A stretch of DNA of 64,000 nucleotides from Mesorhizobium sp. INR15 (GTDB lineage Bacteria; Pseudomonadota; Alphaproteobacteria; Rhizobiales; Rhizobiaceae). The position numbers and the translations under genes were made by a program. The stretch is taken from contig NZ_CP045496.1 in the NCBI RefSeq assembly GCF_015500075.1, positions 3,048,001 through 3,112,000 of the forward strand, read 5' to 3'. Under the pieces are notes generated by a model. That model searched no databases. It was not told the DNA's origin and saw only the letters and a list, made by a program, of their open reading frames with translations. Positions 35,099 through 44,993 of this stretch are shown here, piece by piece. Position 1 is the first letter of the stretch; every line of letters starts with the position of its first letter.

Positions 35099-36226
35099 AT
35101 GAAGTCCTCCACTGGAGACCATTATCCGGCGCTGGATCATGTCCGTGGCCTGGCGGCTTTTCTGGTCTTCACCTGGCATTTCCTTCATGTGTCCCCAGAC
35201 GCGATAGTGCCCTATGGTTTTGTGCCGGCTCTTCCCGTGTTCAGTCTTCTGGATGAAGGACACACGGGCGTGTCGCTGTTCATGGCGCTCTCCGGCTATC
35301 TGTTCGCCAAGCTGCTTGACGGAAAACAAATCCGGTATCTGCCTTTCTTCGCCAACAGGGCACTCAGATTACTGCCGCTGCTGGTGGCCGTCATATGCAT
35401 CGAGGCTTGCCGCAGATATCTGGCGGGGCAACCTTTGGACGAGTATTTCACGGGAGTTGGCAAGGGCTTCATTTTCCCAACGCTGCCGAATGGCGGCTGG
35501 TCGATAACCGTCGAAACGCATTTCTACTTGTTGCTGCCGTTTCTGCTGATGGCATCCAGGAAGTTCCTGTTCGCCCCCTTGCTGTTCATCGCGGCGGCCA
35601 TTCTGCTGAGGATCGCTCTTTGGGAGCATTTTGGCGAGGTGCAGCTGGCGGCGTCCGTTACCATCATCGGGCATGCGGATCAGTTCCTGGCCGGCATTCT
35701 TGCCTTTCATCTCCGCGCCTATGCAAGGGACCGGCACTGGCTGGCGCTGGCCGTCTTCATACTGTTTTCGGGGTTCTTCTGGTGGTTCGACACCGCTGGC
35801 GGTTTCTACCAACTGGGGCGATATCCATCGCCACACGGGATATGGATCATCCTGCCAACGCTTGAGGCGGCGGCCTATTCTTTCGGTATCGCATATTACG
35901 ACACTAGCTTTTCCACGCGACGGACAAGCCTGCCACTCAAGGTCCTGGAGAAGGCGGGGTCCTATAGTTATTCGATCTACCTTCTGCACCTGTTTTTCGT
36001 GTTTCAGCTGGCCAAGGCTATCAACGACAACGTCATGGACATCAGCAATTTCTATGTCGCTTGCCTTTGGTCCGTGGTCTGCTTCGTCGCCACGATACCG
36101 ATCGGCTATCTCAGTTACACATGCGTCGAAGCACCTTTCCTGCGCCTGCGTCTGCGCTACGCGGTCGACAAGCGGGAAACAACTGAAGCGATCGTGCCTG
36201 GCGTTCGATCCGTGGTTGCCAATTAG
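35099..36226 (+). CDS. Acyltransferase family 3 membrane protein
   Basis: A 375-residue integral membrane protein with about ten helices and the family's first-helix motif LDHVRGLAAFLVFTWHFLH (arginine and histidine spaced as in OafA/NodX-like O-acyltransferases). It probably acetylates a surface polysaccharide or lipid. Its base composition is a little richer in A+T than its neighbours. The start is placed at ATG 35099 (MKSSTGDHYP); a GTG at 35054 is open but less likely. Confidence 0.85.
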   Translation: MKSSTGDHYPALDHVRGLAAFLVFTWHFLHVSPDAIVPYGFVPALPVFSLLDEGHTGVSLFMALSGYLFAKLLDGKQIRYLPFFANRALRLLPLLVAVICIEACRRYLAGQPLDEYFTGVGKGFIFPTLPNGGWSITVETHFYLLLPFLLMASRKFLFAPLLFIAAAILLRIALWEHFGEVQLAASVTIIGHADQFLAGILAFHLRAYARDRHWLALAVFILFSGFFWWFDTAGGFYQLGRYPSPHGIWIILPTLEAAAYSFGIAYYDTSFSTRRTSLPLKVLEKAGSYSYSIYLLHLFFVFQLAKAINDNVMDISNFYVACLWSVVCFVATIPIGYLSYTCVEAPFLRLRLRYAVDKRETTEAIVPGVRSVVAN

Positions 36227-36287
36227 TGCATATGTGGCGCTCAGCGCATTTGCTGACACCGGTGTTGTGATTGGCTAGTCTTGCCGG

Positions 36288-36704
36288 ATGCTGATGGGTT
36301 CATGCGCCTGCGGACGGGTCCGCTACAAGATCGATGGAAAACTCCTCGGACCGGTGACCTATTGCCATTGCTGGCGATGCCGCAAACATTCGGGCTCCAG
36401 CTTTGGAACCACGGCGGGGGTGCGTGCCGTGGACTTTAGCATTGACCTCGGCGCCGAACTGTTGCGCAGCTGGGAATCCAGCCCCGGCGTGCATCGCTTC
36501 TTTGCCGGCTGTTGCGGATCGCCGATCTACAAGGTGGACAATGCCGCCCCCGAGGAACTCGGTTTCAGGCTCGGCACCCTCGATGTCGACCCGTCGGTCA
36601 CTGTCGACGAGCATTTCATGGTCGGGTCCAAGGCGCCCTGGGTCGAGATTGCCGACACGATCCCTCAACTGGCCGGAGGGGCGCCGTTTGGAACCCTGGA
36701 TTAA
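36288..36704 (+). CDS. GFA/CENP-V family zinc protein
   Basis: A 138-residue protein of the glutathione-dependent formaldehyde-activating fold. Zinc-binding cysteines are seen at residues 6 and 8 (SCACG) and 26, 28 and 31 (CHCWRC), with a later CC pair (FAGCCGS). Members have diverse or unknown reactions; a role in glutathione-adduct chemistry is only suggested. A second family member lies at 40741-41169. Confidence 0.85.
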   Translation: MLMGSCACGRVRYKIDGKLLGPVTYCHCWRCRKHSGSSFGTTAGVRAVDFSIDLGAELLRSWESSPGVHRFFAGCCGSPIYKVDNAAPEELGFRLGTLDVDPSVTVDEHFMVGSKAPWVEIADTIPQLAGGAPFGTLD

Positions 36705-36750
36705 CGCTGCCCTGTCGGGAAATATTAAGCGCTGCTAGGCGATTGTCAGG

Positions 36751-36769
36751 GCGCCTTCTGGGAAGGCGC
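36751..36769 (+). terminator. Hairpin between the GFA gene and the diguanylate cyclase gene
   Basis: GCGCCTTC and GAAGGCGC form a perfect 8-bp stem with a 3-base loop, 21 bases before the next start codon. No T run; it could be a terminator or a 5' leader structure. Confidence 0.45.
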
Positions 36770-36789
36770 GGAGATGACAGAGCCTAATC

Positions 36790-37863
36790 ATGCCCGACAT
36801 GCCGTACAGCCCAAAAGGTCCCGCGCGGCCGAACGCGTCACGCCCGCGCAGTGCCGGTGGCGCTGCCGATGATCGTCTGCGCGAGCGCCAGCGTGATGCG
36901 GCAACGATCGCTCGGCTCAAGGCGGAACTCGAGGCCCAGGCGGCCGTGATTTCAAGGCAGACCGTTTCGCTGGCGCATAGCCGCAAGATTTTCGACCGTG
37001 CTTCCGCCGCCGCGCGGATTGGTGTCTGGGAATGCAGCCTGCCCGACGAGCAGCTGCGGTGGACCGATGTGGTCTTCGATCTGTTCGACCTGCCGCGCGG
37101 CGCGATGCCCGACCGCAAGCTGACGCTGGAATGCTATCCCCCGGAATCGCGCAAGGCGCTGGAGACCTTGCGCAGCCGCGCCATCGCCGAGCGCAACGGC
37201 TTTACGCTGGACGCGGAAATAACCACCTTTGCCGGCCGCAGCCGCTGGATCCGCATCACCGCCACTGTCGAATGCGAGAATGATATTCCCGTCCGCATCT
37301 TCGGCATGAAACAGGACATCACCGAGGAAAAGCTGGTGTCGGACCGGATGCGTTATCTCGCCGAATTCGACGTGATGACGGGCCTGGCCAATCGCGGCCA
37401 GTTCCAGGCCCGGCTTGCAGATCCGGCCAAGGCGCCCGGTGCGCTGCTGCTGATCGACCTCGACGGGTTCAAAGGGATCAACGACACACATGGCCATGTC
37501 GCCGGCGACGATTGTTTGAAAGAGGCCGCCCAGCGCCTTGCCGGCGTGTGCGCCGAGGCGGAACTGGTGGTCCGTGTCGGCGGTGACGAGTTCGCCGTGC
37601 TGCTCGGTCCGCATCACCACCGTGGGGCTGTTGCCGAACTCGCACGCGCCATCATCGAGACGATGGGCCGGCCGGTCAGTGTTCGCGGCAAGCCGCTCAA
37701 GCTCGGCGCCTCGGTCGGCATCGCCTTCGCCGAGGTCGGCGCCTCCTGCGACCTGTTCATGAAAGCCGACACCGCGCTCTATGCCGCCAAGGCAGACGGG
37801 CGCAACACGTTCCGGATCTTCAAGCCAGAAGCAGGCGCGACAGGCCGAAGCGTCGCCGCCTGA
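36790..37863 (+). CDS. PAS-GGDEF diguanylate cyclase
   Basis: 357 residues that would make cyclic di-GMP. An N-terminal coiled coil (about 28-65) is followed by a PAS domain (about 70-178, ending FGMKQDITEEK) and a GGDEF domain with the intact active-site motif VRVGGDEFAVLLG (GGDEF at 264-268). The inhibitory RxxD site five residues upstream is absent (AEAE there), so the enzyme is probably not product-inhibited in the usual way. No membrane segments and no EAL domain. Confidence 0.9.
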   Translation: MPDMPYSPKGPARPNASRPRSAGGAADDRLRERQRDAATIARLKAELEAQAAVISRQTVSLAHSRKIFDRASAAARIGVWECSLPDEQLRWTDVVFDLFDLPRGAMPDRKLTLECYPPESRKALETLRSRAIAERNGFTLDAEITTFAGRSRWIRITATVECENDIPVRIFGMKQDITEEKLVSDRMRYLAEFDVMTGLANRGQFQARLADPAKAPGALLLIDLDGFKGINDTHGHVAGDDCLKEAAQRLAGVCAEAELVVRVGGDEFAVLLGPHHHRGAVAELARAIIETMGRPVSVRGKPLKLGASVGIAFAEVGASCDLFMKADTALYAAKADGRNTFRIFKPEAGATGRSVAA

Positions 37864-38109
37864 GCGCGCGAAGAAGGCACGCATCCTTCTGCATGACGGT
37901 GATCGGGTCGATTTTTCGGAACGGCAAGACATAGCCGCGGCTATGCCTCGCCTGTTCCGGTAGCGTTGGGCGGGACCGCTCTCCAATCCCGCCAGACTTG
38001 TCACCCCTCCACACAAAATCACGACAGACTTGTCACTCACGCAGGCCGCCGAACCTGCCTAGCCTGGTTGGTGTGCAGAACAAGTCACCCAACCCAATAG
38101 GAGAGTGTC

Positions 38110-38685
38110 GTGAGGAAGTTGATCGCTGGAATGCAGATGTCCGTCGACGGGAAGATCGAAGGCACCGAGGGGTTCGCGGACTGGGTCGAGACCTGGTCGG
38201 ACAATTACAACGTGATGCCGCAGATCGATGCCTGCCTGCTCGGCGCGAAAATGTACCCGGGCTATGAGTGGTACTGGAGCGCGGTGCAGAACGCGCCGGA
38301 CCAGCCGCTGCCAATGACCAACAGGCTGCCGACGCCCGCCGAACTCGACTGGGCCCGTTTCGCCGCCAAGACCCCGCATTACGTGCTGTCGAGCACGCTC
38401 GACAAGGCAGCTTGGCCGCTGACGCGCTTCGTTCGCGCTCTTGATGACATCGCTGCCCTGAAGCAGCAGCCCGGCAAGGATATCTACCTGATGGGTGGGG
38501 CGCATATTACCGCCAGCCTCATCGAAGCCGGATTGGTCGATGAACTGCGCCTTGGGCTGCATCCGTTGATTGCCGGCGAGGGCAAGGCACTGTTCGGCAC
38601 GGGGAAACTTCGCCGCCAGCTTGACCTGCGCAATGTCGAGCAGCTGAAGGACGGCCGCGTCAACCTGATCTACGCGGTTCGCTAG
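38110..38685 (+). CDS. Dihydrofolate reductase family protein (RibD C-terminal domain)
   Basis: A 191-residue stand-alone RibD-C/DHFR-like domain: MRKLIAGMQMSVDGKIEG at the N terminus, YLMGGAHITASLIEAGLVDELRLGLHPLIAG near the C terminus (NADPH-binding glycine pair and DELRL strand). It starts at GTG behind AGGAGAG. Such proteins are NADPH-dependent reductases of unclear substrate; true folate activity is not implied. Confidence 0.85.
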   Translation: MRKLIAGMQMSVDGKIEGTEGFADWVETWSDNYNVMPQIDACLLGAKMYPGYEWYWSAVQNAPDQPLPMTNRLPTPAELDWARFAAKTPHYVLSSTLDKAAWPLTRFVRALDDIAALKQQPGKDIYLMGGAHITASLIEAGLVDELRLGLHPLIAGEGKALFGTGKLRRQLDLRNVEQLKDGRVNLIYAVR

Positions 38686-38737
38686 CAATCCGGCGGTGAT
38701 CGAGGCCGGCTCGCGCCAACCCTCCGATCCTTCACAT

Positions 38738-38759
38738 CAGTTCAGACCTGACAGAACTG
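38738..38759. promoter_or_regulatory. Inverted-repeat operator candidate upstream of the MDR oxidoreductase
   Basis: CAGTTC (38738-38743) and GAACTG (38754-38759) are perfect inverted arms around a 10-base centre that itself has partial symmetry. The site is about 70 bases upstream of the start codon at 38831. Confidence 0.45.
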
Positions 38760-38763
38760 TGAT

Positions 38764-38787
38764 CACGGTCGGCACATGCCGGCCGTG
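38764..38787 (+). other. Leader hairpin upstream of the MDR oxidoreductase
   Basis: CACGG-CGGC and GCCG-CCGTG pair with one mismatch around an ACAT loop, directly after the dyad at 38738 and 43 bases before the start codon. Confidence 0.4.
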
Positions 38788-38830
38788 TCCGGTCTGATGC
38801 CGCATCCACACGAACTCAAAGGAAACACTC

Positions 38831-39835
38831 ATGCGACTGATCAGGCTGAAGGCGCCGGGCGGTTTGGAAAACCTCAAGTTGGCCGAGGAAGAACCGCCAA
38901 AGCTGAGGCCGGGCGAAGTGCTGGTCAGGATCCGCGCCAGTTCGCTAAACTTCCATGACCATTTGGTGATGCTGGGGAAAATCCCTTGCGCCGATGGCCG
39001 AGTCCCGATGACCGATGGCGCCGGCGAGGTGGTCGCGGTCGGCGACGGCGTCGATGAATTCAAGCCCGGCGACATGGTCGTCAGCACTTTCTTTCCGAAT
39101 TGGCTGGGGGGAGAGCCGACGCCTGCCGTCAAGCGCAACATACCGGGCGACAGTATCGACGGTTACGCCAGCGAATATGTGTGCAAGCCGGCGCACGCCT
39201 TCACCAAGGCGCCGGCGGGCTACACGGCTGTCGAAGCGGCGACACTGACCTGCGCCGGTGTCACTGCCTGGCGCGGACTGGTGGTGGCGGGGCAGGTGAG
39301 GTCAGGCGATGCGGTGCTGATCCTCGGCACGGGCGGTGTGTCGCTGTTTGCGCTGCAATTCGCCAAGGCGGCGGGCGCCCGCGTCATCGCCACCTCTTCC
39401 TCCGAAGCGAAACTTGAAGAGCTGAAGCGTTTCGGCGCCGATGAGGTCATCAACTACAAGACCGTGCCGGACTGGGGCCAGAAAGCAAAGGAATTAACGG
39501 GCGGGCGCGGCGTCGACCATGTGGTCGAGGTCGGCGGGCCAGCCACCTTGGCGCAGTCGATAGCGGCCTGCCGGATGGGCGGGCATATTGCTCTCGTCGG
39601 CGTGTTAACAGGATTTGTCGCTGAAGTGTCGATCCCAGCGCTGTTCTCCAACCAGATCCGCATCAGTGGCATCTCGATCGGCAGCAGGGCGGACCAGGAG
39701 GACATGGTCCGGGCAATCAATGCCAGTGGTTTGAAGCCGGTGGTCGACCGCCGTTTCCCGCTGCAGGAAATCGGCGCTGCCTTCGCCTACTACGAATCCC
39801 AAAAGCATTTCGGTAAGGTCTGCCTGGAGTTCTAG
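38831..39835 (+). CDS. NAD(P)-dependent MDR alcohol dehydrogenase/quinone reductase-like protein
   Basis: A 334-residue medium-chain reductase. A GroES-like N-terminal domain (SSLNFHDHLVMLGKIP, DGAGEVVAVGDGV) precedes the Rossmann domain with AVLILGTGGVSLFALQFAKAAGARVIATSS (here written in part) and GADEVINYK. The structural-zinc cysteine cluster of classical alcohol dehydrogenases is absent. Substrate unknown; the dyad and hairpin upstream suggest an inducible gene. Confidence 0.87.
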   Translation: MRLIRLKAPGGLENLKLAEEEPPKLRPGEVLVRIRASSLNFHDHLVMLGKIPCADGRVPMTDGAGEVVAVGDGVDEFKPGDMVVSTFFPNWLGGEPTPAVKRNIPGDSIDGYASEYVCKPAHAFTKAPAGYTAVEAATLTCAGVTAWRGLVVAGQVRSGDAVLILGTGGVSLFALQFAKAAGARVIATSSSEAKLEELKRFGADEVINYKTVPDWGQKAKELTGGRGVDHVVEVGGPATLAQSIAACRMGGHIALVGVLTGFVAEVSIPALFSNQIRISGISIGSRADQEDMVRAINASGLKPVVDRRFPLQEIGAAFAYYESQKHFGKVCLEF

Positions 39836-39978
39836 CAGATCGCTCGGGGCAAGCGTAGCAGCCTGCCGGGCGCACGAGCGCCTATTTGCATTTGGCATGC
39901 AAGGCGTTGGCGAAAGGGTGCTATGGAAAGCGATCGGGCAAGGCATTGCCCGATATTCCAGACATTCGAGGTTATTTC

Positions 39979-40185
39979 GTGCGTGAGCCGTCGCTGCTGC
40001 CCGTCTTTGGAAAACTTGGCGTCAAGGCATCCGTCACGGCGGTGGCCGCACCGGTGCGGTCGGAAGGCATCGCGTCGTGGCTGCGGGAGCTTGCCGCCGC
40101 GCATGGCGGCATGCTGCTGAAATTGGCGGTTGTCGCCTGGACGGCCATGATCCTGGCCGCCGTATTCTTCATGCTGCAGGCCTGA
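39979..40185 (+). CDS. Small membrane protein (68 aa)
   Basis: GTG start behind GAGG. The N-terminal 44 residues are soluble and mildly basic; one hydrophobic helix near the C terminus (KLAVVAWTAMILAAVFFML) would anchor it. Not recognised. The frame is open upstream to 39886, but those codons give an atypical basic sequence without a ribosome site. The next small gene begins 20 bases later. Confidence 0.5.
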   Translation: MREPSLLPVFGKLGVKASVTAVAAPVRSEGIASWLRELAAAHGGMLLKLAVVAWTAMILAAVFFMLQA

Positions 40186-40205
40186 GCGCAGAGACAGGAC
40201 GCCAG

Positions 40206-40397
40206 ATGGCAAACCGCTACGCATTGCGCATGGACTTGCCGCAGAGCTGGACCATCATCGACGTCTTCACCGGCCAGCCTGCCGTGGTCAGGCAGAAGGT
40301 GCTGGTCGGCATGAGCCCGCGCGAGGCCGAGGATCTGGTGGTGCAGATGAACGTTGGTGATGTCCGGCGCCGCGAAAGGGCCGAGCGCAAGGGCTGA
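40206..40397 (+). CDS. Small hypothetical protein (63 aa)
   Basis: Soluble 63-residue product: a beta-rich N-terminal part (YALRMDLPQSWTIIDVFTGQ) and a helical, basic C-terminal part (SPREAEDLVVQMN, RRRERAERKG). The composition is typical of a conserved rhizobial small protein. It may form an operon with the membrane protein upstream. Function unknown. Confidence 0.6.
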   Translation: MANRYALRMDLPQSWTIIDVFTGQPAVVRQKVLVGMSPREAEDLVVQMNVGDVRRRERAERKG

Positions 40398-40481
40398 TCC
40401 CGCGCCGGACGGCGCAAGGCAATGACCTTGCCCGCTGGGAAGCGCACTAGCGCGACCAATTTTTCAAACAGAGGATTTCCG

Positions 40482-40706
40482 GTGAGACCGAGCCTGAGGG
40501 AAAAGATACTTGAAATCTGCGACCGCAAGATCGCCGAAAAGGGCGCAGGCGTCGGGCTGTCGTTCTATGCGTTTTTCGCCAACAGGAACGACGATCCTGA
40601 ACTTTTGATGGAAGCCGCAGAATGGTGGATAAGAACCCACCGCCTCGATCATTTTGAAAAGGCCGCGAAGATACGGGCCTTGCTTGATGAGACAGAGGCC
40701 GGCTGA
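40482..40706 (+). CDS. Small hypothetical protein (74 aa), possibly DUF6500-like
   Basis: GTG at 40482 follows GAGGATTTCC, a good ribosome site, so I prefer it to the ATG at 40422. The product (starting MRPSLREKILEICDRKIAEKG) is helical, with the segments GLSFYAFFANRNDDPELLMEAAEWW and LDHFEKAAKIRALLD split by a turn. Soluble, no cofactor motif. The family name is from memory and weak. Confidence 0.6.
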   Translation: MRPSLREKILEICDRKIAEKGAGVGLSFYAFFANRNDDPELLMEAAEWWIRTHRLDHFEKAAKIRALLDETEAG

Positions 40707-40740
40707 GCGCTTTCAAGCGCCGGGAAAAGGCCCGGCCCCG

Positions 40741-41169
40741 TTACCCGATCTCGACATGCCACCATTTTGGCCGGCCGTCGGGGAAGGAGTGGCTGGCTGG
40801 CATAAGCTCCTTGCCGGATGGCTTGTCGAAAACACCGAGCAGCAGAGCGATCACCGGCTTGTCGTCAATGGCGCCAAGCGAACTGCCACAAGCCGGGCAG
40901 AAGGCGCGGCTCGATGCGTCGGACGAACGGTAGACGGATGGTCTGCCTGTGGTCCACGTCACCCGGTCGCTGGGAAATTCCACCCAAGCCGCGGTCAAGG
41001 CGCCGGTGTGGCGCTGGCACATGCCACATGAGCAGGTGTGCGGCGCATCGGCCGGGCCGATTGCCTCGAAACGGACAGCGCCGCAAAGGCAGCCGCCAGT
41101 GTATTTTCCAGGCTTTGACACTCGTCCTTCAGTCGCTGCCAAAGTCAATTCCGCGAACCTCCGTATCAC
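40741..41169 (-). CDS. GFA family zinc protein
   Basis: 142 residues if started at 41169, or 126 from a GTG at 41121 (VSKPGKYTGG) that has GAAGGA close upstream. The metal-binding cysteine groups are GGCLCGAVRF, CSCGMCQRHTG and FCPACGSSLG. Same fold as the gene at 36288 but a different subgroup, with four CxxC/CxC groups. Reaction unknown; glutathione-adduct processing is the family's namesake role. Confidence 0.83.
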   Translation of the reverse strand: MIRRFAELTLAATEGRVSKPGKYTGGCLCGAVRFEAIGPADAPHTCSCGMCQRHTGALTAAWVEFPSDRVTWTTGRPSVYRSSDASSRAFCPACGSSLGAIDDKPVIALLLGVFDKPSGKELMPASHSFPDGRPKWWHVEIG

Positions 41170-41264
41170 CGTGGCCGGCTTGGCGCCGGATGGCGGTTCA
41201 TAGCGAAAGTCCGATAGAATCGCGATGCGGCCTATCGCACGGCCCCTAAGTCTTGACCCGCTTG

Positions 41265-41531
41265 TCAGCCGAAGTCGGCTGCCGTCAGCAGGTACAGGCT
41301 CTTGTGGGTGCGCTCATAGGCTTTCGCCGCGACGCCATGGATGGCACTGCTGCCGGCATCGAAGGCGGCGAGATAGCCGGCCTCGCTGGCGGCACTTCCC
41401 GGCTGTATCTTGGCCATGGCGCTGGCTTCGACCAGGAAGGAAATCTGCGCCATGCCGTCATGGCCAACGAAGCGGATCTGACCGGCCCTCTCGTCGTAGC
41501 TGCGGCTGCGGTTGGGGAAGGTCAGGCTCAT
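41265..41531 (-). CDS. DUF1488 family protein
   Basis: An 88-residue protein with the family pattern: an N-terminal LTFPNRSRSYDERAGQIRFVGHDG, then ISFLVEASAM, and a helical end with AYERTHKSLYLLTAADFG. DUF1488 proteins are small, soluble and common in Rhizobiales; function unknown. It overlaps the stop of the upstream gene by four bases, so the pair is cotranscribed. Confidence 0.75.
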   Translation of the reverse strand: MSLTFPNRSRSYDERAGQIRFVGHDGMAQISFLVEASAMAKIQPGSAASEAGYLAAFDAGSSAIHGVAAKAYERTHKSLYLLTAADFG

Positions 41532-41782
41532 AACTTGGCCTTGGCCGCCGCCGGTTTCCGGGCCGCGGCCTTCTTCTTCGGCGTCGGATTCAGGGCCTCG
41601 GCAACGCGGTCAGCCTCTTCCTTGGCCAGCCGCAACTCCCTGAGCTTCGCCGTCTTGATCTCCCTTAGCCTCGCTTCGGACATGTATTCGGCAGTCGCCT
41701 TGTTGCGCTCGGCGGTTTTCTTCTGCTTGTCCATGAAGCGGGCCTCAGCTTTTTCCATGATGCTCGGGTTGGCTTCGGCCAT
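41528..41782 (-). CDS. Small charged helical protein (84 aa)
   Basis: Starts at ATG 41782 behind AAGGAGA; the frame is open further upstream, but that part is AT-rich and lies in the groE promoter region. The product is almost all helix with many Lys, Glu and Ala, ending in a lysine/alanine tail (KKKAAARKPAAAKAKL) that could bind nucleic acid. No known domain. Coupled to the DUF1488 gene. Confidence 0.65.
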   Translation of the reverse strand: MAEANPSIMEKAEARFMDKQKKTAERNKATAEYMSEARLREIKTAKLRELRLAKEEADRVAEALNPTPKKKAAARKPAAAKAKL

Positions 41783-41949
41783 GGCTGAAATCTCCTTGGT
41801 GGTTGATATCGTTGAAACGGAATTCCCATCTAAAATAGGTGTTGGAATGGGAAATTTCAAATTTTGAAATATTTGAAACCAACTGAATATCAGGAAACGG
41901 ATCAGCGAAATAATACTTTTCAATATTTATCGGCATCGGCGAATAATTT

Positions 41950-41976
41950 TTGGCACTCCTATCTATCGAGTGCCAA
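41950..41976. promoter_or_regulatory. CIRCE element of the groESL operon
   Basis: TTGGCACTC and GAGTGCCAA form a perfect 9-bp inverted repeat around 9 bases, matching the CIRCE layout bound by HrcA. It lies 56 bases before the groES start. A heat-shock promoter is expected in the AT-rich stretch just upstream (41800-41950). Confidence 0.92.
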
Positions 41977-42031
41977 AGCGCCTATAGAAAGGGCGCGGTC
42001 GCCATCATGCCGGCCCCAGAAAAGAGTCCCC

Positions 42032-42394
42032 ATGAAATTCCGGCCACTCCACGACCGCGTCGTCATTCGGCGCGCGGAAAGCGACACCAAGTCCAAGGGT
42101 GGCATCATCATTCCCGACAATGCCAAGGAAAAGCCGCAGGAAGGCGAAGTGATCGCCGTCGGCCCGGGCGCTCGCGACGAAAACGGCGCGCTTGTTGCGC
42201 TCGACGTCAAGGCGGGCGACGTCATCCTGTTTGGCAAATGGTCGGGCACCGAGGTCAAGATCGACGGCGAAGACCTTCTGATCATGAAGGAAGCCGACAT
42301 CATGGGCATCATCGACAAGAGCGAAGCGGCCAGCACCGGCAAGAGCGAAGCGATTGGCACCGGCAAGGCCGGCGCGTCCAAGAAGGCCGCCTGA
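42032..42394 (+). CDS. groES: Co-chaperonin GroES
   Basis: 120 residues. The first 95 are a normal GroES: FRPLHDRVVIRR, the mobile loop (KSKGGIIIPDNAKEKPQEG) and the DGEDLLIMKEADIMGII end. The last 25 (96-120) are an additional tail containing two imperfect 8-residue repeats (SEAASTGK and SEAIGTGK) and KAGASKKAA. Most GroES proteins stop near residue 95-105. The tail could be flexible and face outward from the cap. Followed by groEL after 33 bases. Confidence 0.93.
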   Translation: MKFRPLHDRVVIRRAESDTKSKGGIIIPDNAKEKPQEGEVIAVGPGARDENGALVALDVKAGDVILFGKWSGTEVKIDGEDLLIMKEADIMGIIDKSEAASTGKSEAIGTGKAGASKKAA

Positions 42395-42427
42395 TCTCAC
42401 TCTCCTCCGAACGAACTGGATAAAAAA

Positions 42428-44056
<1,629 letters not shown>

Positions 44057-44100
44057 GCCGCTTCTCCGGGGCCCGGAAATCGGACCTGGAACCGACTTTC

Positions 44101-44128
44101 AAATGCCCGGCCATTGTGCCGGGCATTT
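44101..44128 (+). terminator. Terminator after groEL
   Basis: AAATGCCCGGC and GCCGGGCATTT form a perfect 11-bp stem around a 6-base loop, 44 bases after the groEL stop. The 3' arm ends in TTTGT, a short T run. Confidence 0.75.
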
Positions 44129-44427
44129 GTACATCCATGCCCGGCGGTCGGCATCGCCACTTTCCGCTCAGCCTCAGCACAATGTCACGCGTCAGGGTGC
44201 GAGTTCGACCGTCTCGGCCGAGCCCGGATGGGGAACCGCCGATCCGGCGGGTTGCCGAAACCGAACCGCGATTCCCGCAGCGAAGACTAGCCATGTTCGC
44301 GGGCGAGGGTTGCCGGCATGTCAGCCAAGGCCGCTTTCCAGTCCGATCTCGCCTCCAGGCGGCGTAGGTCTGGTTTTCAAGATCGCTTTGTGCCAGCCTG
44401 TACACAACCGAGCACGAGGCTTTCACC
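44129..44427. other. Intergenic stretch before the toxin-antitoxin genes
   Basis: About 300 bases with no credible gene. Its 3' end probably contains the promoter of the antitoxin gene; TGTACA at 44399 is a short palindrome that could be part of an antitoxin-binding site. Nothing else stands out. Confidence 0.4.
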
Positions 44428-44688
44428 ATGACAGCTAGCACCACGATGACTATCCGCGTTACGCCTGAAATCAAGGAAAAACTTGGCCGGCTGGCGACGA
44501 ACACCAGACGCAGCAAATCCTATCTCGCGGCTGAAGCGGTTGCCGCCTATGTCGACCGCGAGCTCTCAATTGTCGACGGGATCAAGCGCGGTATGGCCGA
44601 TGTCGCGGCCGGTCGCGTGGTTCCCCATGATGACGCCATGGCGGAACTCCATGCCGTCATCGATGCCGCCAAGGGCGGCAAGGCGTGA
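44428..44688 (+). CDS. Ribbon-helix-helix antitoxin
   Basis: An 86-residue antitoxin. The N-terminal beta strand (TMTIRVTPEIKEKLGRLA) and the following helices form an RHH DNA-binding domain; the C-terminal part (DGIKRGMADVAAGRVVPHDDAMAEL) is the toxin-wrapping region typical of RelB/ParD-like antitoxins. It would repress its own promoter and neutralise the toxin next door. It overlaps the toxin start by four bases. Confidence 0.88.
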   Translation: MTASTTMTIRVTPEIKEKLGRLATNTRRSKSYLAAEAVAAYVDRELSIVDGIKRGMADVAAGRVVPHDDAMAELHAVIDAAKGGKA

Positions 44689-44993
44689 CGCGAGCCGTTC
44701 AGTGGTCGCGCGAAGCCCTGGACGACCTCAAGCAGCAGCTTGCCTATATCGCCGCCGACAATCCGGCGGCGGCGGGCCGCGTTGCGGACCGAATTCGTGA
44801 TACCGGCGCGGCGCTTGGGAAAATGCCAACTGGTCGGGCGGGGCGTGTGTCAGGCAGCTATGAGAAAGTCGTCACCGGTTTGCCCTACATCATCGCCTAC
44901 TCGCTCACCGCGCCAGTCGACCGGGAAGTCATATCGATCATTCGGGTAATCCATACGTCGCGAGACTGGCAGCCGGAGGATTGGCCGGAATGA
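44685..44993 (+). CDS. ParE/RelE superfamily toxin
   Basis: 102 residues with the family pattern: VQWSREALDDLKQQLAYI, then a conserved mid region (MPTGRAGRVSGSYEKVV) and the final strands LPYIIAYSLT and EVISIIRVIHTSRDWQ. The sequence fits the ParE/RelE fold; which target it poisons (gyrase or ribosome-bound mRNA) cannot be told. GTG start coupled to the antitoxin. Both genes look intact. Confidence 0.88.
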   Translation: MTRAVQWSREALDDLKQQLAYIAADNPAAAGRVADRIRDTGAALGKMPTGRAGRVSGSYEKVVTGLPYIIAYSLTAPVDREVISIIRVIHTSRDWQPEDWPE

